From a virus, in the IMG/VR virus record IMGVR_UViG_3300009180_000079, positions 1 through 42,474 of that record: a stretch of DNA of 42,474 nucleotides. One strand, written 5' to 3'. Both the position numbers and the translations under genes were made by a program. This document shows, piece after piece, positions 32,665-40,532 of this stretch. Numbering within the stretch: position 1 is the first letter of the stretch; the number at the start of each line of letters is the position of its first letter. A model generated the notes under the pieces. That model made no database searches. It saw only the letters and a list, made by a program, of their open reading frames with translations, and had not been told where the DNA came from.

Positions 32665-32683
32665 ATATCGTGTTATACGATAT
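32665..32683. promoter_or_regulatory. Operator-like inverted repeat before the winged-helix gene
   Basis: ATATCGT (32665-32671) and ACGATAT (32677-32683), 5-nt centre, ending three bases before the ATG at 32686. Same layout (7-bp arms, 5-bp centre, ATATC...GATAT ends) as the repeat in the ssDNA-binding gene promoter at 9318-9336. Confidence 0.5.
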
Positions 32684-32685
32684 AC

Positions 32686-32913
32686 ATGATCAATATAGGC
32701 TACAACCATAAGCTGATCTTATGGCGGTTATCATCACAGCCAACAGGCGTATATGTCGTGAAGGCGGGATTTAATTCACGTTCTACATTTAAGAGTCTTG
32801 TAAGGGCGGGACTGATAACGATAGAGGAGCGGGGGAACGGATCGGAGTATGCGTATTTAACGGAAGCGGGAAAGGCATGGGTACAAGTGAATCCAGACCG
32901 GGCAATAAAATAG
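32686..32913 (+). CDS. Winged-helix DNA-binding protein (75 aa)
   Basis: Fold pattern helix-helix-recognition helix-wing: KLILWRLSSQP, then TFKSLVRAGLITIEERGNG, then YAYLTEAGKAWV. The LVRAGLI...YLTEAGKAW segment is characteristic of small MarR/PadR-like phage regulators. No ribosome-binding site is visible and the ATG lies directly after an inverted repeat, so the message may be leaderless and the gene autoregulated (inference). A terminator isolates it from the upstream gene. Confidence 0.65.
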   Translation: MINIGYNHKLILWRLSSQPTGVYVVKAGFNSRSTFKSLVRAGLITIEERGNGSEYAYLTEAGKAWVQVNPDRAIK

Positions 32914-32960
32914 GTGTCGATTTTAGGATAATTTGTTATGCTATTTGCAGAGGGTTTAAC

Positions 32961-33641
32961 ATGCGCCAATTGTATATTTCTTTGAAAGAGAGTCGAGAGC
33001 TTTTAGAGTGGCCTACCAAAGAGGAGCGCGCTGAGATGGAGAGGAATGGTCATCCTTTTGGTGGCGGCGGAGGTTATACGGGTGGTGGTTCCCAAGATGA
33101 TGTTATCAAAAATGGTCATGCTCACATTAAGGAGAAGCCTGCTTCAGTAGCTCACCACGGAGGCGGCAATTCTGGTGGGATGCGCCCTGGTAGCAACTAC
33201 GGTGGTGACGAAAATGAAATATGGAATAGAGATACCAGTGATTATGATTATAAGGGCGAACATAAGAAAAGCGTTGATCACCATAAACAACACTTGCCAG
33301 AAAAAGAGAAAGAATCAGCAGAGCATCTTGCTAAGTATAAAGAGTCGCAAGCAAAGGCAGATGAGCATGGAGCTAAGGCTGCTCACCATGAGGCAGAGTT
33401 TCACAAGGCTAAAGAAGCTTCCGATAAGGCGAAGGCATCATGGTTTGGTAAAGGGAAGGCTAAGGAGCACGAAGCTAAAATGGCAGAACATGGTAACGCC
33501 TACAATGAGCACTATAACGAAAAGCAGAAGCATAGTATAGCGGCTGAGCGCCATAAGCAGAAGCATGACGAGACTGAATCCTATATTAAAAATGGCAAAG
33601 CAGTAATTGCTTCTTACAAGGAAAAATATGGTGAGGATTAG
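32961..33641 (+). CDS. Lys/His/Glu-rich charged protein (226 aa)
   Basis: ATG 32961 follows AGAGGGT; the frame is open from 32877 but earlier codons overlap the upstream gene. Residues 35-90 are Gly-rich (GGGGGYTGGG); 95-226 is a highly charged Lys/Glu/Ala/His helix with no hydrophobic core, probably coiled coil. Its place between terminase and portal suggests a head-assembly or internal (DNA-packaged) protein. No homologue recognised. Confidence 0.6.
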   Translation: MRQLYISLKESRELLEWPTKEERAEMERNGHPFGGGGGYTGGGSQDDVIKNGHAHIKEKPASVAHHGGGNSGGMRPGSNYGGDENEIWNRDTSDYDYKGEHKKSVDHHKQHLPEKEKESAEHLAKYKESQAKADEHGAKAAHHEAEFHKAKEASDKAKASWFGKGKAKEHEAKMAEHGNAYNEHYNEKQKHSIAAERHKQKHDETESYIKNGKAVIASYKEKYGED

Positions 33642-33682
33642 CTAAAACTCGATCTTCTTTATGGGTTCGCTACCATCCAGAC

Positions 33683-33710
33683 TTGACTAAAAACCTGTCT
33701 CACTTTTAAT
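33683..33710 (+). promoter_or_regulatory. Sigma-70-like promoter for the head-gene block
   Basis: TTGACT (33683-33688) and TTTAAT (33705-33710), each five of six consensus matches, 16-base spacer, 35 bases before the ParB-like start. Confidence 0.55.
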
Positions 33711-33745
33711 ATAGCTGTTATACTTCTCACTCACCGAGGTAGGAT

Positions 33746-34720
33746 ATGAGCGAAGTAGACACTACAGTAGATAATGAAGTTTCCGAGCATGAGGCATTAG
33801 GGGAAGCAAACGAGCAGTCTAACGAGACTGCTCCTATTGTTTTTGAGAAGAAGCTTGAAGCTAAGATAGAGTATATACCGGAGTTAGACATAGGTAGAGT
33901 TTTTCCTAACTCATGGAATCCGAATAAGATGTCGGATAAGGCATTTAATAAGTTATCGAAAGAGATAGACGAATCGGGGTTTTTGGAGCCTATACAGGTT
34001 GTACCTAAATCAGATGGTACATATATGATACTTGGTGGAGAGCACCGCTATCGTGTAGTAAAGGCAAAGGGTTTTACAACGATACCTGCTGTTGTACTAA
34101 AGGATGAGAAATACCAGGGGGATAGTGTAAAGGCGACGGACGCACTGAAGTTTATCACGATGCGCCTTAACGTCTTACGTGGTCGTGTTGATCCATCTAA
34201 GTTTATGAGCTACTACACTGACTTAGTATCCAGACACGACGAAGCGTTCATGCAGGATTTGATGGGTGTAATGGAGGATGATGCATGGTCTAAATTACTT
34301 AAGCAGTCAAAGGTAGACGTAAAGAACGCGATTAACGACGTAGGTGATCCAGAGCTTAAAAAGAAGATGTTACAGGAGTTCGACAAGGTATCGGATCAGA
34401 TAAAGACAGTTGACGATTTATCCAACGTGCTTAACAAAATCTTCACGTCATGCGGATCTACCTTGGATCAAGGCTATATGGTCTTTAGTTATGGGGGTGC
34501 AGAGCATATATATGTTCAACTCCAGAATAAGAAGGATTTTACGTTTATACATGAAAAGCTGTTTGCACTACAGCAACAGGGTCTACACGTAGGGGATGTA
34601 ATTAAGGATCTTTTTGGTGGGTACATACCATCGGAGAGTATGCCAAAGGGGGAGGTATCGACAGAGATACCGAAGCCTATAGAGGATTTGAGCCCACCTA
34701 CTGAACCAGCGGATCGGTAA
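33746..34720 (+). CDS. ParB-like nuclease/CTPase-fold protein (324 aa)
   Basis: Residues 42-120 form a ParB/Srx N-terminal domain: PNSWNPN, LSKEIDESGFLEPIQVV, then GGEHRYRVVKAKGFTTIPAVVL, where GEHR replaces the G-E-R/H-R nucleotide-binding box. The remaining 200 residues are helical (FDKVSDQIKTVDDLSNVLNKIF) with no obvious helix-turn-helix, so parS-type DNA binding is not shown. Placed directly before the portal gene. A perfect palindrome copy (34729) follows its stop. It may process DNA ends, modify a partner, or organise phage DNA. Confidence 0.72.
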   Translation: MSEVDTTVDNEVSEHEALGEANEQSNETAPIVFEKKLEAKIEYIPELDIGRVFPNSWNPNKMSDKAFNKLSKEIDESGFLEPIQVVPKSDGTYMILGGEHRYRVVKAKGFTTIPAVVLKDEKYQGDSVKATDALKFITMRLNVLRGRVDPSKFMSYYTDLVSRHDEAFMQDLMGVMEDDAWSKLLKQSKVDVKNAINDVGDPELKKKMLQEFDKVSDQIKTVDDLSNVLNKIFTSCGSTLDQGYMVFSYGGAEHIYVQLQNKKDFTFIHEKLFALQQQGLHVGDVIKDLFGGYIPSESMPKGEVSTEIPKPIEDLSPPTEPADR

Positions 34721-34778
34721 CGGTAAACGGTAATCGATTACCGAAAACATGTTAGTATAGGAGTTGAGGTATAGCATA

Positions 34779-36527
34779 ATGAGTTGGTACTTAAGTAAGT
34801 TACGTTCTGTTAGTGAAATAACAGAAGCGGCACCAGCAGAGAAGTTTCAGAAAGCGATAGAAAAGCCTGCTGAACAACCAAGGGCTTATACCTCATACTA
34901 TAACGTAATGAGTCCTGTGTTGGAGTACCTAAGATCATCGGAGGTACAACAGGACATCTTGATGCGATACCGTGACTATAACGATATGGGAGAATACCCA
35001 TTACTTGTAACGGCTCTTGATATTTATGCAGACGATTCAACAAAAGTTGATATTCATACAGGAAATAGTGTATGGGTAAAATCAGAGGATAAGAAGATAG
35101 AGAATGAGCTAAACGAGTTATTAAGTAAGCGTATTAAGGTAGAGCAGAAGGTATGGTCTATTGCACGTACATTAGCGCAATACGGTAATGATTTTAGTGA
35201 AGTTCTTTATACAGAAGATGGCGTAGTGGATTTGAATTTAGTACCAGTACGCACGATGCGTAGGATACAGGAGGCAAATGGAACGCTTATAGGTCATGCG
35301 CAACAGTTAGCGGTAGACGGTATGGTAGATTTACAGGCATTTAAGCGTTCGCTTAATGTGCTAAGGGAGCAACGCAAGAAAGGAGAGAGTAGTAATGTTA
35401 TCCAGCCTACATCAGATGGCCAGGGTAATAGGGGCGCATTTATACCATTTGAGCCATGGGATATGATACACTTTCGGGTAGGGTACACGCATGGGGGTGC
35501 GTATGGTTCAAGCATTTTAGATGCTGCGAGATGGTCATGGAGACGGTTAGTGTTATTGGAGGATGCAGCGATAGTGTACAAGATTACACGGTCGCCAGCG
35601 AAATGGGCATTTTATATAGACACAACAGGGGTAGCACCTAATGCAGTTGGGGCATGGTTAGAGAAGGCAAAGAATGCGTTTACAGGAAAGAAGTTTATTG
35701 GTCCTGATGGTAAGTTAGACTTTAAGAATCACCCATTAGGACAACAGGACACGTATTTTATACCATCTAACGGTGGAAAGAATGCAACACAGATAGAGAT
35801 GTTGAGTGGTGCGGATAGTCAAGCGATAGACGACTTGGAATATTTTCGTAGCCAGATGATTGCGGCTATTAAGGTTCCAAGGGCGTATTTAGGATTAGAG
35901 GATGGTGATGCCCGATCATCGTTAGCACAGTTAGACATTAGGTTTGCTGCAACGACGGGGAGACTCCAGCGTGAGATGGTTAATGGTTTTACGGAGATAT
36001 GTAGGAATCACCTAACCATATTAGGTATTGATCCGGATTCATCGGAATGGACGGTGCATATGACGCCACCATCATCGATTAACGAGCTTGCGCAGATAGA
36101 GACACAATCTGCGAAGGTACAGCTTGCATTAAGCCTAATGGATTTATTACCAAAGGATAGGCTATTGAGTGAGATACTTGGATATGCAGAAGACGATGTA
36201 AAGAAGATAATGGCGGGTAAAAAGAAGGAAATGAAAGAGCAGGCAGATTTTGATCAAGGGATACAGAACGCGGCAATGGAGGCCCAGGCAGCGATGTATG
36301 CTGGAGAAGAAGGAGCTACGGAGAGTATACGCTTTAAGAGAGCACGTAACAGTTTAGACGAAAGGGTAAACCAATCGATATTGAACGAGCTACGGCGTAC
36401 TGGTGATTTAGAGCGTATACAGAGGGACATAGCAGATGGAAAGGACATGAAGAAGGTTAGGTCGGAAATAGGCGAGTTGAGGAAAGAGTTTAGGCGTGGT
36501 ATGCTTTTAATGAGGAAGCAGAAATGA
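34779..36527 (+). CDS. Portal protein, T4 gp20-like (582 aa)
   Basis: Forms the dodecameric vertex through which DNA is packaged. The order terminase, portal, core, protease, capsid protein and the length fit gp20-type portals. Supporting segments: a YPLLVTALDIYADDS stretch near the N-terminus, IHFRVGYTHGGAYGSSILDAARWSWRRL in the middle, YFRSQMIAAIKVPRAYLGLEDGDA as in T4-like portal cores, and a charged helical C-terminus. ATG 34779 (GAGGT upstream) is preferred over TTG 34764. The stop overlaps the next gene by ATGA. Confidence 0.85.
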   Translation: MSWYLSKLRSVSEITEAAPAEKFQKAIEKPAEQPRAYTSYYNVMSPVLEYLRSSEVQQDILMRYRDYNDMGEYPLLVTALDIYADDSTKVDIHTGNSVWVKSEDKKIENELNELLSKRIKVEQKVWSIARTLAQYGNDFSEVLYTEDGVVDLNLVPVRTMRRIQEANGTLIGHAQQLAVDGMVDLQAFKRSLNVLREQRKKGESSNVIQPTSDGQGNRGAFIPFEPWDMIHFRVGYTHGGAYGSSILDAARWSWRRLVLLEDAAIVYKITRSPAKWAFYIDTTGVAPNAVGAWLEKAKNAFTGKKFIGPDGKLDFKNHPLGQQDTYFIPSNGGKNATQIEMLSGADSQAIDDLEYFRSQMIAAIKVPRAYLGLEDGDARSSLAQLDIRFAATTGRLQREMVNGFTEICRNHLTILGIDPDSSEWTVHMTPPSSINELAQIETQSAKVQLALSLMDLLPKDRLLSEILGYAEDDVKKIMAGKKKEMKEQADFDQGIQNAAMEAQAAMYAGEEGATESIRFKRARNSLDERVNQSILNELRRTGDLERIQRDIADGKDMKKVRSEIGELRKEFRRGMLLMRKQK

Positions 36528-37012
36528 GCTATATAGAGGAGCGTTCACATTTTATAGTGAATGAAGCGGTAGTTAAGGCAGAGAGCAGACGAAAGAACAG
36601 GGGAGATAAGGCACTAAAGGAGATGTTTGAGAATAGTGTATGGAGAAAGGCATACGATCTCATGGAAGTAGCACCTAAGGCTATTAGGGATGAGGATTTA
36701 TACGAGGTACTGTTATCACCGTATGCGCCACCCCAACCAGAGAGGTTGAGGCCGATAGTAGAGGCATCATATAGGGCTCTTACAGAGCGGTACAGGAAAT
36801 CGATTTCCGAATTTCCAGATGTACCATTATCCCTTGTAGGGATAGCATATCGTTTGTACAATTCGATAGAGAACACAGTTGTATCTCTACCTGAACCGGA
36901 AGGGCTAAGTTTTCGTGATTTAGTAGAGACGCACGATATGCTAATTAAATATGTTGCAGGATTTACAGATCTTGGTAAGATTTACTCTAACGGAGTAAAC
37001 AAAGATGAATGA
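36524..37012 (+). CDS. Hypothetical head-cluster protein (162 aa)
   Basis: Start overlaps the portal stop (ATGA). Helical, charged N-terminus (KAESRRKNRGDKALKEMFE), C-terminus less charged. Located between portal and core-like genes, so a small head-assembly protein is likely by context. It contains a perfect palindrome copy (36795) read as K-S-I-S. Overlaps the next gene's start by eight bases. Confidence 0.55.
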   Translation: MSYIEERSHFIVNEAVVKAESRRKNRGDKALKEMFENSVWRKAYDLMEVAPKAIRDEDLYEVLLSPYAPPQPERLRPIVEASYRALTERYRKSISEFPDVPLSLVGIAYRLYNSIENTVVSLPEPEGLSFRDLVETHDMLIKYVAGFTDLGKIYSNGVNKDE

Positions 37013-37913
37013 TAGTCTATTTGATTCTTTTGAACGTCTTCTCGGTGGCACTGACGTTCTTGCGGTTAAGAAGCCAGAGGCTAAGCCAGGAGCTAAGCGT
37101 GAAGTGCCTTCACGCAGTCTTGCAGAATCTCGTCATGAACAGGTTAATGTTCATTACGAGATTCCTATGACAGAATCCGAAATTGTAGAGGCTGTCATGA
37201 AGGATATCATTGAAGCCTACGAATCGGACATTGTTTTGCTTACCGAAGTGTATGATGATAGCGATGTTGCTCTCTTGAGAGAGGCTATCACCAATCTTGT
37301 ACGCAAGACTATTGAAGAAGTTGGGCCACACAAGGGCTCTCTTATGGTTGTTAAGAAGCAAGTTGGTGGTACGATTAAGATGGTCAGAGTTAAGCTTAAA
37401 AGCAAGGGCGAGAGACTGAAGGCTAAGCTTCAGAGGAGGCTGAATAAATCATCTATTCGTAAGTCACAAAAGGCTTATCGTCGCTCCCATAAAAAACAGA
37501 TTAAGATGCACGCAAAGAAGCTTAGGCGTTTCAACAAGCAACATAAATCACCTGCAAAGCATGAATCAGTCGATGTAAGCGCATTGAAGGGCTTGCTTGA
37601 GAGTACACAGGTTAGTAGGCCAGAGAGTGCAACTGATTTGCAGATTGCGCTGTCCGAAGGGTACTCACTCATTAACGATATTGCAGGAACGCTTGCATAT
37701 TTTATTGAGGAATACGCGGATGAGGAGCACCAAGAGTTTAAGGGGATTATGGAGTCTCTTGAAACCCTTAGCGATTCCAGGGCAACACTTATGGAGAGTG
37801 GGAACGGCCAACCTGATCTTGCTGGTTTCTTGAATCAGATCAAGGTACTGCATGGTGGCGTGAAAGTATTTGACGAATACGTTCCATATCTCATTGCAGA
37901 TATGGGAAACTAA
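37005..37913 (+). CDS. Basic prohead-core-like protein, 0-frame product (302 aa)
   Basis: Central region 120-185 is strongly basic (KLKSKGERLKAKLQRRLNK, KKQIKMHAKKLRRFNK), as in prohead core and packaged head proteins of T4-like phages; flanks are acidic and helical. The gene lies between portal and protease-scaffold. It ends ATG GGA AAC TAA, embedding the slippery heptamer GGGAAAC; a share of ribosomes should shift to the -1 frame (see next two entries). ATG 37005 follows ACGGAG. Confidence 0.65.
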   Translation: MNDSLFDSFERLLGGTDVLAVKKPEAKPGAKREVPSRSLAESRHEQVNVHYEIPMTESEIVEAVMKDIIEAYESDIVLLTEVYDDSDVALLREAITNLVRKTIEEVGPHKGSLMVVKKQVGGTIKMVRVKLKSKGERLKAKLQRRLNKSSIRKSQKAYRRSHKKQIKMHAKKLRRFNKQHKSPAKHESVDVSALKGLLESTQVSRPESATDLQIALSEGYSLINDIAGTLAYFIEEYADEEHQEFKGIMESLETLSDSRATLMESGNGQPDLAGFLNQIKVLHGGVKVFDEYVPYLIADMGN

Positions 37914-38030
37914 GCGAGATAACACGTTCTGAGATACGCAAAAAGATAGGCTACTTTCCACGCCCTGATAGAGATAATCAGTCAGGGCGTAAAGAGAGTG
38001 AGAAATCCAAGCGGTCGAGAAGCGTGTTAT
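37904..38030 (+). promoter_or_regulatory. -1 programmed ribosomal frameshift signal
   Basis: Slippery G GGA AAC at 37904-37910 in the correct phase (X XXY YYZ), next codon the 0-frame stop TAA. After an 8-nt spacer, 37919-37930 pairs with 38018-38030 (12 bp, one bulged G at 38022); inside the loop 37960-37968 pairs with 37982-37990 (9 bp). Heptamer, spacer and stem match canonical -1 sites such as those of phage tail assembly chaperones, here in a head gene. Confidence 0.75.
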
Positions 38031-38065
38031 TTAGGCTACCATACCAGCGCAAACACAAGCAGTAA
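37910..38065 (+). CDS. -1 frame extension of the core-like protein (51 codons)
   Basis: The -1 frame is open from 37874 to the TAA at 38063-38065 but has no start codon, so it can be reached only by frameshift (or not at all). After the slip at GGGAAAC the extension starts LSEITRSEIRKKIGYF and continues with a very basic, Arg/Lys/Ser-rich tail (SEKSKRSRS). The fusion product would be about 353 residues. A basic tail could bind DNA or target the core. The 327-bp interval 37914-38240 contains, besides this, tandem repeats, a palindrome copy (38101) and a terminator. Confidence 0.6.
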   Translation, partial: LSEITRSEIRKKIGYFPRPDRDNQSGRKESEKSKRSRSVLFRLPYQRKHKQ

Positions 38066-38093
38066 GACACAAGCAGTAAGACACAAGCAGTAG
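38053..38093. repeat. Tandem 14-bp repeat ACACAAGCAGTAAG, nearly three copies
   Basis: Two perfect copies (38053-38066, 38067-38080) and a third ending TAG. Each copy carries a stop triplet; the first supplies the stop of the -1 frame extension. Confidence 0.85.
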
Positions 38094-38151
38094 ACAAAAC
38101 GGAAATCGATTTCCAAGAGACGATAACCAACACAGATAACCAACACGATAG

Positions 38152-38190
38152 AATAAAGGAGAGATGCTTAGGCGCTCTCCTTTATTGTTT
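38152..38190 (+). terminator. Intrinsic terminator
   Basis: 12-bp stem AATAAAGGAGAG (38152-38163) and CTCTCCTTTATT (38175-38186), 11-nt loop, GTTTGTTT tail. Confidence 0.8.
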
Positions 38191-38240
38191 GTTTGCAATT
38201 CGTTGTGATACATGGTATTTCAGGGAGAGAGGTTAATAAG

Positions 38241-40451
38241 ATGATTCTTAACGAACAGAGCGGTTCAACAGTTCTTACACCAGTTGTTGGTGGTTCCAAG
38301 ACCGGCCCTGGCACTGGTATATTGATGCGCGTTCGTGGTGAGTTTGGACGTGTAGACGAGTGTACAGCCAATAAGAGACGATACCCAAGGGGTATTATGG
38401 AAGGGGCGATAAAGGGACTGCTTGAGAATCTTAAAGAGCGCAAGGTGGTTGGTGAAGCAGATCACCCTACAGACGGTCGCGGTTCGATGCTTAGGATTAG
38501 TCACGTTGTTACTGCTTTAGAGGTTACCAAGGATGGTATTATCTTAGGTGAAGCAGACGTATTAGATACGGACGCAGGAAGGGTTATACACACTTTAGCA
38601 CAGGCTGGTGTTCCAGTAGGTGTATCCAGCCGTGGTAAGGGTTCTGTTAAGCGGGTTGATGAGGGGGTTGACGAGGTACAATCAGACTACGTACTGGACA
38701 CATTTGATTTTGTTATTGATCCAGCGATGAGAACAGCGTATCCGAAGGTAGTAGAGAGTGAGGATAGCACTACCGAACCTGCACCTACTATTTCCGAAGC
38801 TATCACTATTCCAGAGTTACCAAAGGCCCCAGAGACACTTATGGAGATGAAGTCATACCTTGAGAGCTTGCCCAACGAGGTACAGGCAACACTTATTGAA
38901 GAAGCGAAATCGATTACCGGCTCCCCTTTACTTGAAGGGATACGGAATGGTTTCCATACAGTAGAGGCAACAACTACAGAATCCAAAACCGAAACTGAAA
39001 TCGTCTCTACAGATACCGCTACAGCTACCAATGCCAATACTTCAGAGTCCCAAGCAGAAGTAGAGACTGTAAATGAGTCTGTACAGCTTACAGAGACGAT
39101 TAAGCGTCTTGAGGATGAGCTTACAGCAGAGCGTGAGCGTTTAAGCGTACTTGATGAGGCAAAGCGTCTTAATACTGAGCTTAGCGAGCAGGTGAATAAG
39201 GCTAAAGAGGAATTGGAGTCTTTACAATCTTCACTTGAAGAGCAGAAGCGCCAACAGACAGAACAGATTGCAGTTTTGGATGAGCAATTCCGTGTTAAGA
39301 CGGAAGCACAGGTACAAGAGCAAACGAAGCTATTGGACGAAGGAATTCAAACGAAGGTGAAAGAGATAGAAGAAGGTCTTAAAGAAGGGATAACGAAAGA
39401 GATAGAGTTACGCCTTGAAGATGAGCGTAAGCGTTTATCCACAGAGATAAGAAACAACTTAGAGCAGACCTACAACTCTGATCCACGTTATGGCTTAGCA
39501 CGTAAGCTTATTGAGACGATTGCGGAAACGTATGCACCGCTTGTAGCGAATGCGGAATCTGTAATTATTAAGGAGCTACAGGAGCAGGTAAAGGGCTATC
39601 GTGATTTAGGGTTACGGTTAGAGTACGAGATTGCGCGTAGCCGTCGCACGATAGATGTATTGAAAGAGGAGCGCCGGGTACAGGACATTTATGTAGAGCT
39701 ACATAACCGTACCAGTGGTCATCCTAAGGGAGACATTATCCGTGAGTTAGTAGGGAAGCAATTAACGATGGAGGGAATGGAAAGGAAGTTAGAGCGTATG
39801 CTTAATATGGCTGAGTTTAGGAAGCCTGAAGATGCGATAGAGGAGATGGTAGCGAAGCGGGTATCCGAAATTGTTGAGACGGAGGTAAGGGATTCTTGCC
39901 AAGCGATTAAGGACGTATACGAATCCAAGGTGATTGAATTGGAAGCGAGCGTCACTGATTTACGCCAGAAGCTACAGGAAGGGAAATCGATTTCCGATGA
40001 GCGTAGCCAATTGAACGAAAGCGTAATTGATCTGAAGCAGAAATTGCAGAAAGCGGTCGATGCGGGTCTTAAGCTTGTTAAGGAGAGAGACGATCTTAAG
40101 GTAGAGTTATCAGAGAGAGAGACGCTTGTAGAGAGTACCCAACAGCGTAGCCAGAGGGATAATGAGCTTATTGAAGCGAAGTTAGATGGCTACAGAAAGA
40201 TAATGTTGAGGTCTGATAGGACAGCACTATCGGAGAGTATCGACCGTGCGAAAACGGTACAAGAGATTGAAGGTATTCTTAAGGCACGGAGTAGGGAGAT
40301 AATGGAGGATACCCAGGCACAGCCTGTAAGGCCCAAGGCTCCTGTACGTCGCGCGATAGTTGAGTCAGCGCCGGTAGAAGCACCTATAGAGGTAGAGGCT
40401 AATGACGACGTATCAGATATTGATGTCTCGTTTCTTGAGAAGCTAATGTAA
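38241..40451 (+). CDS. Prohead protease fused to scaffold (gp21-gp22-like) (736 aa)
   Basis: ATG 38241 follows GGGAGAGAGG; the frame is open from TTG 38193. Residues 1-170 match the T4 gp21-type prohead serine protease: GEADHPTDG with His75, ILGEADVLDTDAG, and GVPVGVSSRGKGS with the catalytic Ser (129/130). After a Thr/Glu-rich linker (190-290) comes a long coiled coil (about 290-700; TIKRLEDELTAERERL, ...), as expected for a scaffold, ending VSFLEKLM. One polypeptide would combine enzyme and scaffold, which are separate in T4. Two palindrome copies inside (38905, 39982). Confidence 0.82.
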   Translation: MILNEQSGSTVLTPVVGGSKTGPGTGILMRVRGEFGRVDECTANKRRYPRGIMEGAIKGLLENLKERKVVGEADHPTDGRGSMLRISHVVTALEVTKDGIILGEADVLDTDAGRVIHTLAQAGVPVGVSSRGKGSVKRVDEGVDEVQSDYVLDTFDFVIDPAMRTAYPKVVESEDSTTEPAPTISEAITIPELPKAPETLMEMKSYLESLPNEVQATLIEEAKSITGSPLLEGIRNGFHTVEATTTESKTETEIVSTDTATATNANTSESQAEVETVNESVQLTETIKRLEDELTAERERLSVLDEAKRLNTELSEQVNKAKEELESLQSSLEEQKRQQTEQIAVLDEQFRVKTEAQVQEQTKLLDEGIQTKVKEIEEGLKEGITKEIELRLEDERKRLSTEIRNNLEQTYNSDPRYGLARKLIETIAETYAPLVANAESVIIKELQEQVKGYRDLGLRLEYEIARSRRTIDVLKEERRVQDIYVELHNRTSGHPKGDIIRELVGKQLTMEGMERKLERMLNMAEFRKPEDAIEEMVAKRVSEIVETEVRDSCQAIKDVYESKVIELEASVTDLRQKLQEGKSISDERSQLNESVIDLKQKLQKAVDAGLKLVKERDDLKVELSERETLVESTQQRSQRDNELIEAKLDGYRKIMLRSDRTALSESIDRAKTVQEIEGILKARSREIMEDTQAQPVRPKAPVRRAIVESAPVEAPIEVEANDDVSDIDVSFLEKLM

Positions 40452-40456
40452 ATGAT

Positions 40457-40496
40457 AACGTTTTTTGCGTAATAAAAATGTTGCGCAAAAAACGTT
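40457..40496 (+). promoter_or_regulatory. Stem-loop upstream of the capsid gene
   Basis: 13-bp perfect arms AACGTTTTTTGCG (40457-40469) and CGCAAAAAACGTT (40484-40496), 14-nt loop, 37 bases before the capsid start. No T tract follows; likely an mRNA-processing or stabilising hairpin before the highly expressed capsid message. Confidence 0.6.
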
Positions 40497-40532
40497 AGGT
40501 GGTAATACTCTGTAATAAGGAGATTATGAAAA

